From positions 403,545-467,544 of the forward strand of contig SSNU01000019.1 of the NCBI GenBank assembly GCA_012064415.1: a stretch of DNA of 64,000 nucleotides, written 5' to 3'. The position numbers were made by a program, and so were the translations under genes. The DNA is from Gyrodactylus bullatarudis. Lineage: Eukaryota; Platyhelminthes; Monogenea; Gyrodactylidea; Gyrodactylidae. This document shows, piece by piece, positions 48,701 to 56,306 of this stretch. Position 1 is the stretch's first letter. The number at the start of each line of letters is the position of its first letter. Below the pieces are notes generated by a model. It saw only the letters and a list, made by a program, of their open reading frames with translations. It was not told the DNA's origin and did not search any database.

Positions 48701-48857
48701 CGAAATAAACATCGTTAGGATCATTCAGAAAATCTGGATTTCCTCTTGTATTCATTGTGGGCAGATAATTTCTAGAGTTTGAAAACTTTCGCTGTTTAAG
48801 TCTCTCTTCTGCAACAGAAGTATTAAAGTTGTGGCCGTAGGCAAGGCTTGCAGACAT
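24490..48857 (-). CDS. Protein 4.1/coracle-family FERM protein, seven coding exons
   Basis: Exons at 48867-48153, 43529-43186, 42974-42734, 37151-36869, 33014-32989, 29803-29641 and 24740-24538 join with consistent phases (0, 2, 0, 1, 0, 1, 0) and GT-AG borders. A ~180-residue low-complexity N-terminal region precedes the FERM F1 lobe (VVHLDGQEQSIKV, DYFGLTY), F2 (KFYPPEP, DITRFYLVLQLRQDI, QSELGNYD), F3 (AQADLKFLETAKRLERYGID, GRFAWPKVLQLSY, VDHHSFFRL) and a FERM-adjacent segment (YLSGRTFHQN, INRPNPNFDRT). A disordered Asn/Ser-rich tail follows. Such proteins link membrane proteins to cortical actin and act at septate or lateral junctions. The last exon either reads on to a TAA at 24490 or splices after Asp at 24538, so the C-terminus is uncertain. 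Assignment within the 4.1 group (coracle, yurt or FRMD) is not secure. Confidence 0.85.
24741..27721. other. Intron of the FERM gene, left part
   Basis: A foldback-type terminus at 25150-25270 (TAAAGCTAATTGATATGAAG, then CCGGATAGGCAGGAAAAAAT) lacks its partner arm. The rest is AT-rich sequence with a few short frames and nothing recognisable. Confidence 0.45.
28036..28816 (-). CDS. DDE transposase (IS630/Tc1-mariner), N-terminus in the gap
   Basis: About 260 residues are visible. They hold the end of a helix-turn-helix region (STVHNWLDCELYTLKEV), the first catalytic Asp in WLDETNLNIFCKRKEGRS, the second in IIIDNAPSHSAVEE, and the catalytic Glu in LAPYSYLLNPIEKIW. There are 32 residues between the second Asp and the Glu. 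The frame is open to its stop at 28036, so all catalytic residues are intact. The DNA-binding region and start codon lie in the run of N. The frame continuing through the gap into the inverted repeat is probably not coding there. Confidence 0.88.
28817..29105. other. Assembly gap (289 N)
   Basis: A run of undetermined bases inside the transposase gene, beginning after the helix-turn-helix remnant and ending exactly at the right inverted repeat. Long inverted repeats are a plausible cause of the break. Confidence 0.99.
29270..29460 (+). mobile_element. tRNA-derived SINE
   Basis: The head resembles a tRNA: an A-box-like TAGTCCAGTGGTTTAAGAGT and, 30-odd bases on, a B-box-like AGTTTGATTTTC. A body (CAATGCCTGCCTGTTTGAAT...) and an ATATT-repeat tail follow. 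It begins about 40 bases from the mariner element's right end. No second copy was seen in the window. Confidence 0.6.
29641..29803 (-). CDS. FERM gene, exon 6
   Basis: The acceptor TTTGAACAG and donor GTAAGT enclose 163 bases encoding NNNSEINSYSQRGNTNYRSG, then DDEFEAMKSPMYLNDG and a Gly/Met run. This is disordered tail sequence. Phase 0 in and phase 1 out fit the exons on both sides. Confidence 0.8.
30690..31020 (+). mobile_element. LINE 3'-end fragment
   Basis: The plus-strand frame YRALIAISSLNPLWVRKFAF followed by IKNFLESSSISV parallels the LINE copies at 39.2 kb (SASGLQPLWVRRYAF) and 52.15 kb (YRALLEKSNFHLLWLRR). It ends in an AT-repeat tail. Only the last part of the reverse-transcriptase ORF remains. 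Confidence 0.7.
31162..31660. mobile_element. hAT-type non-autonomous element
   Basis: The ends read TAGGGCAGTCAAAATGCTAT and, reverse-complemented, TAGGGCGGCCACAAAATAGC. The flanking 8-mers are GTTATTAG and GCTATTAG, a one-mismatch 8-bp target duplication as made by hAT transposases. The 499-bp interior has no ORF. Confidence 0.75.
32090..32510 (+). pseudogene. Possible decayed coding fragment, unknown family
   Basis: Stretches in successive frames look protein-like: VPSGNPKFTEEVIELHLRPE then TSSRGFGKSLVINPSCKRR, and, after a frameshift, KDEIILTFITNEGRRHGKF. Stops and shifts separate them. I cannot name the family; a transposon relic is more likely than a host gene. Confidence 0.3.
32989..33014 (-). 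CDS. FERM gene, 26-nt microexon 5
   Basis: TCTTTTTCAG and GTGAGT border 26 bases encoding (D)SNQNPNKL. Inclusion restores the phase between the exon ending at 36869 (phase 1) and the one starting at 29803 (phase 0), so it is needed for the frame. Confidence 0.7.
33205..33800. mobile_element. Foldback family A, diverged full-length copy
   Basis: It opens TTGATAACTTGGGAATCTAT and closes AAAAATCATAGATTCATATC, with internal GGCGCC-like and AGACAAGAAAGCCGAATATG signatures. The arms pair with more mismatches than at 22.5 kb, so it is an older insertion. Confidence 0.65.
34360..34560. mobile_element. Foldback family A fragment
   Basis: It contains CTCAAAGTTCAAAAAATGGG, AATTTGGCGC and TTTGAAAAATGACCATTTTT, as in the right half of the family. 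Confidence 0.5.
36220..36440. mobile_element. Foldback family A fragment
   Basis: Left-half signatures (CCAAATTCCCATTTTTTGAA, AAAGTGATCAAAAGTTGATT) with substitutions; the terminal arm is lost. Confidence 0.45.
36869..37151 (-). CDS. FERM gene, exon 4 (end of F3 and FERM-adjacent segment)
   Basis: It encodes IDSVETKIGFRLYNSHLAKR, WKSAVDHHSFFRL, YLSGRTFHQNRTM and INRPNPNFDRTLLRKKTSS. The H-H-x-F-F-R-L motif and (S)GRT are conserved in protein 4.1 F3 lobes, and the R-P-x-P-x-F-x-R block matches the FERM-adjacent regulatory region. The donor is GTGCGT (phase 1). Confidence 0.88.
37312..37645. mobile_element. Foldback element of the 381-1206 family, short version
   Basis: The left end AAAGCTAGTGGACATGAAGA is mirrored by TCATGTCAACTATAGCTTTA on the right. 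The ~270-bp interior differs from the 0.4-1.2 kb copy. The 60-codon minus-strand frame inside is not supported. Confidence 0.6.
38755..39640 (+). mobile_element. LINE fragment (reverse transcriptase thumb region)
   Basis: Two overlapping frames joined by a frameshift near 38970 read CKIMLPSGLPATP...LGFGINNKLKIDPFISYP and then LRLKAYKSLVLPLIDYNSTF...REIERIQNSFLYW...LQPLWVRRYAF. This is the standard order downstream of the YADD box in LINE ORF2. The catalytic palm is missing, and the 3' end fades near 39640. Confidence 0.8.
39768..39932 (+). pseudogene. C-terminal ORF fragment of a repeat protein, copy 1
   Basis: Fifty-four codons, [20 protein letters not shown]...ECYSLLVDPT...FRGNLSIHIW, end at TAG. 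The minus strand at 62129-62293 encodes the same length with the same frame. I do not recognise the protein; the ending resembles C-termini of some retrotransposon polyproteins (F-x-x-x-L-x-x-H-x-W), but that is only a guess. Confidence 0.55.
40225..40320 (+). repeat. tRNA-like fragment, possibly a SINE head
   Basis: TCTAGCCAAGAGCACC resembles an A box, and about 55 bases later GCGAGTTCAATTCTTATC resembles a B box. No acceptor stem is convincing, so this is not a functional tRNA gene. Confidence 0.3.
40462..41112. mobile_element. Foldback family A, full-length copy
   Basis: The left end TTGGTTGATATGAACTTGGG and right end CCAACTTCATATCAATTAGC pair, with matching subterminal AAAACCTCGATTTTTTCAT against ATGAAAAAATCGAGGTTTT. 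The 63-codon plus-strand frame in its right half belongs to the palindrome. Confidence 0.75.
42734..42974 (-). CDS. FERM gene, exon 3 (F2/F3 boundary and F3)
   Basis: The acceptor is ATTTTATAG and the donor GTAAGA. It encodes GLRPAQADLKFLETAKRLER, YGIDLHPARDMEG, a YQGILIYRDKRRIGRFAW block and PKVLQLSYEKSDFFLTIRP. These are diagnostic FERM F3 motifs (AKxLxxYGxDLH and FxWPKxLxxSYKR in the family). Confidence 0.93.
42975..43185. other. Short intron of the FERM gene
   Basis: A 211-base GT-AG intron, the only short one between FERM exons. Nothing else is in it. Confidence 0.85.
43186..43529 (-). CDS. FERM gene, exon 2 (end of F1 and F2)
   Basis: The acceptor TTTCTTTCAG and donor GTAAGT enclose FWLESDRKVSKQIG, WKFFFQVKFYPPEPSLLLED, ITRFYLVLQLRQDIASGKLP and SYLLQSELGNYDE. 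These match the F2 lobe of protein 4.1 proteins almost motif for motif. Confidence 0.93.
44953..45303 (+). pseudogene. Chimaeric transposon ORF: RT palm snippet plus GEKFHQD domain
   Basis: The ORF opens MYADDVKLMIPLV, the catalytic box of a LINE reverse transcriptase. It then changes to MNLKLHFFKYHSDLFPEG, GALSDEQGEKFHQDMEFIEE and a final YCLSDFCWIICKK. The second part matches a protein segment very widespread in arthropod genomes and linked to repeats (there usually SDEQGERFHQDI and YCW). The two are not normally joined, so this looks like a fusion of two decayed elements. Confidence 0.6.
45960..46575 (-). pseudogene. Relic of a second IS630/Tc1-mariner transposase
   Basis: Broken frames match the 28-kb transposase: TTIHNWLDCEMFTLKDVRS, FCKRKEGESRV, LRANSKGQNLNCVGAFS, GSFKAPNFHEWIDDLVHKAR, then KILRLAPYSYLLNPI. 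Several stops and shifts are present, and the segment with the second catalytic Asp (DNAPSHS in the intact copy) is deleted, so it cannot be active. The intact copy is a diverged relative, not its direct parent. Confidence 0.85.
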
Positions 48858-48867
48858 TAATCTTTTT
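48132..48867 (-). CDS. FERM gene, first coding exon (N-terminal region and F1 start)
   Basis: An acceptor (TTATTTATAG) ends at 48868, ten bases before the ATG at 48857, so at least one 5' exon or a trans-spliced leader lies upstream. The N-terminal region is disordered (RKFSNSRNYLPTMNTRGNPD, Asn/Ser/Gln-rich). The F1 lobe starts near residue 183 (SAIVVHLDGQEQSIKV, EHANILEIDYFGLTY). The donor GTGAGT at 48152 follows IW in phase 0. The frame running on to 48132 is intronic. Confidence 0.88.
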
Positions 48868-50860
48868 CTATAAATAAAATTGTATTTGAGAAAATATCAT
48901 AAAACCAGAGATTGTTAGTCAACTAAAAATTCACCAAATGAAAAAACTAACCATTATACTTGACCTGATTAAGATATTAGTCGGAATACATAATAATAAT
49001 CGAATGTAATAAACTCACTATTTTATTTACTTTTTTGAATAATATGAGAATTAAAACGATTCGAGTTTTTTATTTTTGTCTTCAAAAGTTTAAGTAAATT
49101 CATATTATGAATGTTTTGCCTTCATCCAATCTTCCCAATCCTACTTATTCCGAAACCAGTGTCTACCTCGGCAAGCTTTTATCATATTTTCTATGTTATT
49201 CTATGTATTTGCGCTTTTATTCTTGAGAGGAGGCCCTGTGGAGTATGTTTGTCAATATTAGCATTTGTACTAATACCAAGTTCTGGATTATTCGACTTTT
49301 ACGGTGATTTCACTGCTCAGCACACCCTGATCTAATTTCTCCATAGATATAAAATTTCTACCGACGGTTTCACATCCAGCACTAGAAACGAAACTCTGAC
49401 TAGGTCATGTTTAAAAACTACGCAATTATGCTTATTAATAAATATGGAAAATGTTATACAGGGAAATCTATTAATTGAAATGCATCCCTATTTTGTTGTG
49501 GACAAGATTATATTCCATAAAATTGTATCAACAGGATGGTCGAATTCTCCCTTTACTGATTACACTGATATAAACATGATTTCAACTGAATTTTAAGATG
49601 CTTATTTTTGAATAAATTTTTTTTCATTTATATATAAACTCTAGTAACTAGAGTCTAGTTTTTCATTTGAAAATCATTTTCTTGATCAACTCCCTTTAAA
49701 AACATTTCCTTATTACATGAGTGAACCAAAGGTTTCTTCTTACTTGGAAGTAATTGACATAGTACATTAACCATTTCTAATTCCTGCTAGGATTTTACCC
49801 TTTCGTACCCATTTGATTGAGATACCAGATTGTATCAATACGGATACATGTATGGAATCGGCATTAAAAATTTATATTGAAATTTTTTTTCGTGTAATTT
49901 CGATACATTTTCCTACCTACTTGTTAGTGACTATCTATAAAGTTCACTTTTAATTTTTGCCTCTTTTAAAAAGTATATTTTTCTATAAAGGTACTACAAT
50001 CGTGTTTTATCTAAAGTTACAGAAATATTTTTCCCGAAAAAATTTCATAAGAACTACATCTGTACGAGACCCTACAGGGAGTGAAGCTAATTTTTTTTAA
50101 CGTTAATTGCAATTGGTTTTGTACAAAATAGAGCATTACCTTCTATTCAGCCCTTGAAAAGTTACTCAGTAGGTAGAGAATAAAATATTTCCCCTCTTAT
50201 GTTTGAGAAATCAAATGAATCTGTTTGGTTACGCGCAATAGGAGTGCTAGGCCCAATTTTTTACTGGACCTGAAACGAACTGCTACCGAGAAATCTTCCA
50301 GATCATTTTAAGAAATCAAAAATCTGAGCTTGTACTTGCAAGAGACTAATGGTTAAATTCGTTCATCTGAGATGTTGATATAAAACGAAAAATTAAACGA
50401 TAAATGACAAATTCTCGAAAATTTCAAACTTATTACTGCTTTGCATGAGTTTTTTTTTCTTAAATCGAACATTTTTATTTATATACAGAATTATAAATAT
50501 TAAAGATTGTACAATTAAGAGAACAGATTAAGAGTGTATAATGTGCCCGGTGTAACCTGGGACCGTGTGTAAAGGGGTCCGAGAGGTGAGAGAGATACCA
50601 CTACGCCACATCGGGTACAAAATAAGACAATTCTTCTACGTTTAATGTACTGAATATCTACAAATGCCTGACGGATCTCTGAGCCTGGTCTTCAATTTCG
50701 GACCATTTACATGTACTCTTGAGACAGAATTTAAATCATTATAATCCAGATGTTTCAGTTTGGACTAACCAATTAAATTTGACTGAATGTCGTATTTAAG
50801 TATGGTTTCAAAAAATCGTTGTGCAAAACACAGAAAATACGAAAAATTTTCGTCAAAAAG
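48868..50860. other. Region upstream of the FERM coding start
   Basis: No promoter or 5' exon could be identified. The 74-codon plus-strand frame near 49.1-49.3 kb is hydrophobic but unsupported. A tRNA-like segment is listed separately at 50545-50625. Confidence 0.4.
50545..50625 (-). repeat. tRNA-like sequence (pseudo-tRNA or SINE head)
   Basis: On the minus strand GATGTGGCGTAGTGGTATC is an excellent A-box/D-arm, followed by GGTCCCAGGTTACACCGGGC in the position of a T arm. The T stem does not pair and the loop lacks TTC, so a working tRNA is unlikely. Its GC content stands out from the surroundings. Confidence 0.45.
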
Positions 50861-50861
50861 C

Positions 50862-50975
50862 TTATAACTTATACAGATTTATCCCAGAGAACTTTGATTT
50901 ATTTTGTAATTATTTTGCTTAAATGTATGCATTTATTTTCTTATCAAATAAAAATCTATTATATATAAAGATTAA
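50862..50975 (+). mobile_element. LINE 3'-end fragment (same family as 51.1-52.5 kb)
   Basis: TACAGATTTATCCCAGAGAA to the AT tail matches 52366-52470 (TACAGATTTATCCCAGATAA, then CTTATCAAATAAAAA, TCTATTATATATA). It lies just upstream of the larger LINE copy. Confidence 0.8.
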
Positions 50976-51160
50976 CTTGAATCTAAAAGGCTCTACCATT
51001 TAGTTATTCAATTATGGTAGTTTTCTTGAAGAAACGTGGAGCTCTACCCCTCATATGCTAAATCCTTATCCCCTGACTTTTTCATTGTCACACAGTCCTG
51101 GCTTAAACCACACCATCCTGATTCAAAATTCTCCATTCCGCAGCTAACCCAAAAGCTGAT

Positions 51161-51514
51161 CTACTCTCTATTCTCGTAGAATTTAATGATATTCCATTAC
51201 AGATTTTTATTCTCTACAACCCACAACTGGTTACCCCACAATCAGAGCAGAGCATAATTGAATTTATTAAGCAAAATCTTTCTGCAAATCGCCAGAAAAC
51301 CATCATCTGTGGCGATTTCAATCAACCATCTTATAAACCTGATGAATTAGATACCTCCTCTATCCTCATTGATTTTTGCTCAACGCTTGGCTTAAGACAG
51401 GTAACCAAACATCCCACCAGAAAAATCTCCAATAACTTTCTTGACCTATTATTCACTGATTTTCCTGAGTTAGATCAACTTAAATCCATTTCCTTCATTT
51501 GGTGTCAACCCTTA
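51161..51514 (+). pseudogene. LINE endonuclease fragment
   Basis: The frame reads IPLQIFILYNPQLVTPQSEQ, TIICGDFNQPSYKPDELDTS, LGLRQVTKHPTRKISNNFLD and LLFTDFPELDQL. GDFN and the T-H/R-...-LDLLFTD block are characteristic of apurinic-type LINE endonucleases. The N-terminal catalytic motifs and the terminal SDH are missing. Confidence 0.8.
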
Positions 51515-52417
51515 CATCATTAACCTGGCGCTACTATTCTTGTCCCAAAGATCCCAGTTTGTTCACCCAAATTGGCAACAACTCTAACCTCAGTCTCATT
51601 ACCTCGGGAGTTCCTCAAGGATCAATAATTGGTCCAACCCTTTTCAACCTGGTCTTCTCCTCAATTAAGCCATCCTCTCCTTCCATTATCTACTTCAAAT
51701 ATGCAGATGACATCAAAATTATCATCCCACTTGGTAATTCTGACAATCCTATCAAGTCAGAACTTGATCATCTTTATTCATCCCTATCCGAAATTGATCT
51801 TAGCCTCAATAAGCTGAAAACTAAGATTATGCCTCTCTCTAACAACTTCCCCATTTACCCTAACCATGCACCAATCATAGTCTCCTCCATTACTGACCTC
51901 GGCCTTTGCTATGATAAGTCCCTCAGAACAAAAAAGCACGCCAAAATCATTCTTACAAAGATGCAAATGTTACTTCCTCAAAAAGTTTGTCATCTCGTCC
52001 GCTATCCGTATCTCTCTTTTCAAAGGAGTTATTCTTCCTCATTTTGACTATGGGTCTGGCCTCCTATGTGTCATTCCTGTTGGAGCCAGTAAAAAACTCG
52101 AAAGGATCCAATATCTCTATCTGCGTTCATGTCTTGGACCTTTATCCTACAGAGCCCTTCTAGAAAAATCCAACTTTCATCTCTTATGGCTTAGAAGAAT
52201 TACTGCCTCTACCTCCCCTTTTGTACACAGTGAACACAGATATAACCTTTGCTCATCTCAGGGTTATACCATCCTATATAGTGCCATCCTACCACTCAGA
52301 TTTCGCTTTCAGATTGACTTGAACATTTTTAAAAACATGAAAATTTCTTCAATTTGTAATTATTTGTACAGATTTATCCCAGATAACACTGATTTATTTT
52401 GTAACTATTTTGCTTAA
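51499..52417 (+). pseudogene. LINE reverse transcriptase C-terminal part, one frameshift
   Basis: NLSLITSGVPQGSIIGPTLF and IIYFKYADDIKIIIPLGN are RT motifs (GVPQG and the YADD catalytic pair). The frame shifts near 51.97 kb and goes on with IRISLFKGVILPHFDYGSGL, KKLERIQYLYLRSCLGP and FHLLWLRR to a stop at 52417. The motif with the first catalytic Asp is absent. Confidence 0.85.
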
Positions 52418-52479
52418 CGCATGTATTTATTCTCTCTTATCAAATAAAAAAAATCTATTATATATATATTACAGTGTGT

Positions 52480-54190
52480 TCTGTGACTTAGTGTGTATAC
52501 AAAACACCCTAGTGTGTTTTGTAACTCAGTGTGTTTTAAGTGTGTTTTGTGAATAGATTTTATTAGCTAAAACTTTCTAGCTAACTAATAAAATAGAATA
52601 TTGGTTTTAGCTAGCTAATATGATCAAGATTCGAAGGCTTGTTTTATTCTAGCTAGCCAATACTTTGAAAATAGTTTCTAGCACCTTTTTTTCTTTTCTC
52701 TATTGAAGGGATTGATACTCAGTCTTCTATTTAATTCCCATCCTGATAAAATAATTTTTCACAAGGGCCTATATTAGTTTTTTTGAAACATCAAATAGAA
52801 TATTTCTACATTTTTTATAATGGGTACCTCGCGAGAAGACCTTGCCAGAACAGCTTCCTGAATGAAATTCAGAATAAGTCAACAGCCATGATCTCAAAGC
52901 AAGGTTGGAGATTACAAGTTTATAATGGTTTATCAAGATCATTTTAGAAATATGTAAATATTTACCCGTTAATAAATAAGAAAGCTGAAGAGGTTTGCAA
53001 GAAACTCAAGCGAATTTTTGTAACAATGGGTGCTCCTTCAATTCTTCAGAGTGACAATGGCAGAGAATTTGTCAACAGCTGCATTGATTCTCTAAAAACA
53101 ACATGGCCGAATCTTAAGATTATACACGGAAGACCTCGTCATAGCCAAAGCCAAGGGAGTGTCGAGCGAGCAAACCAGGATATACAAAATATGATATCGG
53201 CATAGATGTTACAAAATAATTCTACTTCAGGGTCAGATGCAATTATTCATGTGCAAAAAAGTAAAAATAATTTTTTTCATGCCGGAATTAAGATGACTTC
53301 ATTTGAGGCAGTTTATGGGAATAACATGATGTTTGGGGCTAAAAAAGAAATTATTGAAGAAAATGAAGAATTGAATAGAGATGAACTTGTTTCAGATGAA
53401 ATCTGTGTGGTCCAGGCAAGTGACGATAATCATGACTTTAATGCTTTGGAATTTGAAGAGAAAATTCAAGAAATTGACCTAAAAAGATCTATTTGCTTAG
53501 ATAATTTAAAAATGCAGGCTCAGCGAATGCTTGATTATAGCTCACCAAAACTTAGTACTGTAAAAATTGGCAATAATGTTAGAGTCAAAGTTCCCTGGGT
53601 CGATAAAGGAAGAGGGGATCCTGGATTCATTATTGGAATTATTACCGATATTATTCAAGATTAGGATCTATTTAAGATATCAACTGAATATGGAACTTTT
53701 GACAGATTATTCTCCAGTAGCCAATTTGAAGTCATTGATGAAATCCTTATCGAAGAAAGTAATATCTTTGATGATGAAAAAAGTCTAAGGGAAATTGCTC
53801 GTCTAAGTTGCCTCGGTAATGGCCAAGGTTATGTTAAATGCACTTGTTTGAAATCATGCTCAACAAACAGATGTAAATGTACAAAATATGACCTTAAGTG
53901 CAATATTAAATGTCACCAATCAACAATTGTATCAATAAATAAATATAGTTGTATCTTCGGAACCTCATAATCTTTTCATAAATTAAAATAGTTCTGTTTA
54001 TTTAAGATGTAATTATAATAAGTTTATATTAGCTAGCTAATTTCATTGGCTAATGGTTTTAGCTAGCTAATATGACTCAAAGATTATATCGTAATCACAT
54101 TAGCTAGCTAGTACGTTTTAGCTAGCTAATATCAATATTAGCTGATTTGACATATTAGCTGCAACATATACATATTCATTGTCTGATTCG
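52480..54190 (+). mobile_element. Decayed KRBA2/Ginger-like integrase element with TAGCTAGCTA-rich borders
   Basis: A gypsy-type integrase gene is flanked on both sides by sequence rich in the palindrome TAGCTAGCTA: GGTTTTAGCTAGCTAATATGA near 52607 and nearly the same at 54056, plus further copies at 54035, 54105 and 54120. A TGTGTT-rich stretch at 52480-52550 precedes the left side. The borders are both direct and inverted repeats because the core is palindromic, so exact ends cannot be set. The upstream half of a full element is missing. Confidence 0.6.
52880..53969 (+). pseudogene. KRBA2-like integrase, disrupted
   Basis: After a frameshift near 52.95 kb the frame reads INKKAEEVCKKLKRIF, VTMGAPSILQSDNGREFVNS, IIHGRPRHSQSQGSVERANQ, a long acidic middle, then NNVRVKVPWVDKGRGDPGFI and a Cys-rich end (VKCTCLKSCSTNRCKC). 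Second Asp and Glu of the DDE triad are present, 36 residues apart. The first-Asp region is degraded. Two in-frame TAG codons (53203 and 53662) interrupt an otherwise open frame. KRBA2-like integrases derive from Ginger-type DNA transposons and are common as repeats in arthropods. Confidence 0.8.
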
Positions 54191-55901
54191 ATCAATAAAT
54201 AACTTCCCCTTTAAACTTAAAAATCTGACGTCATTTTTTGTTTAAAAAATCGAATTTGAGCCCACTTCACATAGTGTTCAGAATCTTGCTATTTCAAATA
54301 TCTTACTCAGGATGATCTTAGCTCATTGAAATAGAACGTGAATATTTTCCGAAACCTTGTAGCTAATTTTTACTGAACTGCTAGCTCGAACTGGAGTATA
54401 AACTAGGAGGCATTGTTCTCCTAATTCTTACTGAAAGACCCCGAATATACCGCATAGACCAAGTGTATGCTAAATTAGCAGAGATCACAAAGATGAGAAT
54501 ACCTTAAATAGAGAAGCTAAATTAGTTTTAAAATCAAAAATATAAGTATCGAATCAATGGTATTGATCGTCTTGCTTAATGAAATCATCTGTGAGATCTA
54601 AGAGTATTTTTTAACGATTTATGGTTCCAAGGAAATAATGGTAAAAAATTTTGAGAATACCTTTGAGAATATCTTTGAGTGGAGATTTTAGTAAGAATCA
54701 AAAAATACACGTTTCATCTAAAGACCTGTTCGAAATAAAAATCTACAAAGAAATCTTTTTTTGCAAATAAGTGATACATGTAATTTTTCATAAACGTCCG
54801 AAAATACTATACTTCTCCTAAAAACGTTCTTTATATTTTTTAGAAAATTTTTATACTTTTTTAAAATCGAGTCATAACCTCTCAATAAAGTCATAGTTCA
54901 TTCGAAAGAATATTAGTTCTACTTTCAGAAAAGTTGTCAATAAATTCATTTCAGTTTCTTTAAACAGAATCATGGCTTGAGAAAGTAACCTGTCCCATAT
55001 ATGATCCGCTGGGGCTTAAAGGGTTTTAAAAAATTATTATTTTGAATCAATTTTAAACTTTTATCATTATTTTTGTGTCACTACTGTGAATAAAAATCCT
55101 TTTTTAATCTACAAATAACTTGGTCTGTAGAATCGAATCAGGATACAGTTTAGTATTTTTGGTTTAAAAAGAATATTTCACTTTTAGATTTATTCTCTAT
55201 TTATGTAAACTATACGGTATAGCCTAGATATGTATAAAATTTAATAGTTGGTCTTCCTCAGGCTAAATTTAATAAAGCTTTTTGAGATTTTTAAAATGGT
55301 GTATTCTGCGCTTCTTCTAGTTCAATATACCGGTATAGGATAGCATTAATATGTTTAATGTTTATCCTGATTCCAACGATGCTCTTTAAAACTAATCAAC
55401 TCTCTTTATCTAATGACAAAGTTGGCAATTTTAGGTACAGTCGTAGGCAGAGCTGGTGGAGTGAACCTTTACGAGAAATTGCGTGAATATTTTCGCTATA
55501 TTCCTGATGTATTATCGGTATAGTGGTAAGAGAAAAAATATGGAATCGTTAAATTTCGGACAAAAGTCTTAGAAGTTTGCAAGATAAATTATAAATGGAT
55601 TAAAATTCAATGAATATGTTATAAGATTGGAAGTCCGCGAAGCATTAGATTCAAGATCAAATTCTGAGCAAGATTTTGAACTAGAAATATAGCGTAGAAT
55701 ACTCCAGTTTAAAAATCTCAAACAGCTTTATCGAATTAAATCTTAGAAAGAACAACTTTAATAATATTTCATACACGAATTAGATTCAATGAGGAGATGT
55801 GGATAAAAACGCATTTATTCCAATCCAAGGAAAATTAATTATTTAAGGAAATTTTAAGTACATTTAAGAAAAAAACAAGCTAGACTCATCCGAGGTGAAA
55901 A
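54191..55901. other. Gene-free stretch with a diverged inverted repeat
   Basis: Bases 55262-55330 and 55685-55750 are imperfect reverse complements (AAAGCTTTTTGAGATTTTTAAA against TTTAAAAATCTCAAACAGCTTT), suggesting a ~490-bp MITE. Nothing else recognised. Confidence 0.5.
55262..55750. mobile_element. Probable MITE with diverged ~65-bp inverted ends
   Basis: The ends pair with several mismatches, and the interior (CGCTATATTCCTGATGTATT...) has no ORF. The target duplication is unclear. Confidence 0.45.
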
Positions 55902-56306
55902 ATGATAAAGCTGATTTTCTATGTAACTGTGGTAATGTTGTCAATTTTCACTTTGTTGTTGCATGGTGGACCGCCACCATCAGCTCCAAGACCACCTGGA
56001 CCTAGTGGGGCTCCTGCTCCTGGAGCAGGACCAGCTCCACCCGCGCCACCAAATCCGGAAGAGGAGAAAAAAGACAATGAAAGCATCTTCAATCCAGGTG
56101 ATGACATTCCGATAACTAAAAAGTGGATCCGAGATTGCTATAGCTTCAATAGAATCAGGAAATATCATGCCACTGGTATTGGCTATCGTTACGGCTGTGG
56201 TCATTATTATATACGATTTGCTTTAATCCAGTACAAGGATGATTTTGGAGATTTTATTCATGGACACAAACCGAGTTGGGATTTTTTGAGCAAGACACTT
56301 GTGTGA
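55902..56306 (+). CDS. Small secreted Pro/Gly/Ala-rich protein, unknown function
   Basis: The 134-aa frame starts with a strong signal peptide (MIKLIFYVTVVMLSIFTLLL), then a low-complexity Pro/Gly/Ala segment (about residues 23-52, PAPPAPPNPEEEKK) and a Cys-poor, aromatic C-terminal half (GIGYRYGCGHYYIRF). The coding stretch is markedly GC-richer than its surroundings. I recognise no family. In the +1-shifted frame over 56.12-56.22 kb a hydrophobic run (MPLVLAIVTAVVIIIYDLL) ends at a stop, so a frameshift or missed splice could turn the protein into a membrane-anchored one. It lies between a transposon-rich stretch and SMN. Confidence 0.5.
   Translation: MIKLIFYVTVVMLSIFTLLLHGGPPPSAPRPPGPSGAPAPGAGPAPPAPPNPEEEKKDNESIFNPGDDIPITKKWIRDCYSFNRIRKYHATGIGYRYGCGHYYIRFALIQYKDDFGDFIHGHKPSWDFLSKTLV

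Larger units (their letters stand above)
51020..52470 (+). mobile_element. Rearranged LINE with endonuclease and reverse-transcriptase remnants
   Basis: An endonuclease part and a reverse-transcriptase part are joined after loss of the intervening half of the RT. The 3' end is a TATATA-type tail. The copy is dead. Its 3' end repeats at 50862-50975, and related RT tails occur at 30.7 and 39.0 kb. Confidence 0.88.

Noticed and set aside
50545..50625. Functional tRNA gene
   Set aside because: T-stem and acceptor stem do not pair acceptably and the T loop lacks the TTC motif.
55919..56204. Minus-strand Gly/Pro- and Ser/Arg-rich ORFs opposite the proline-rich protein
   Set aside because: They are antisense shadows of the GC-rich repeat; the plus-strand frame has the signal peptide.
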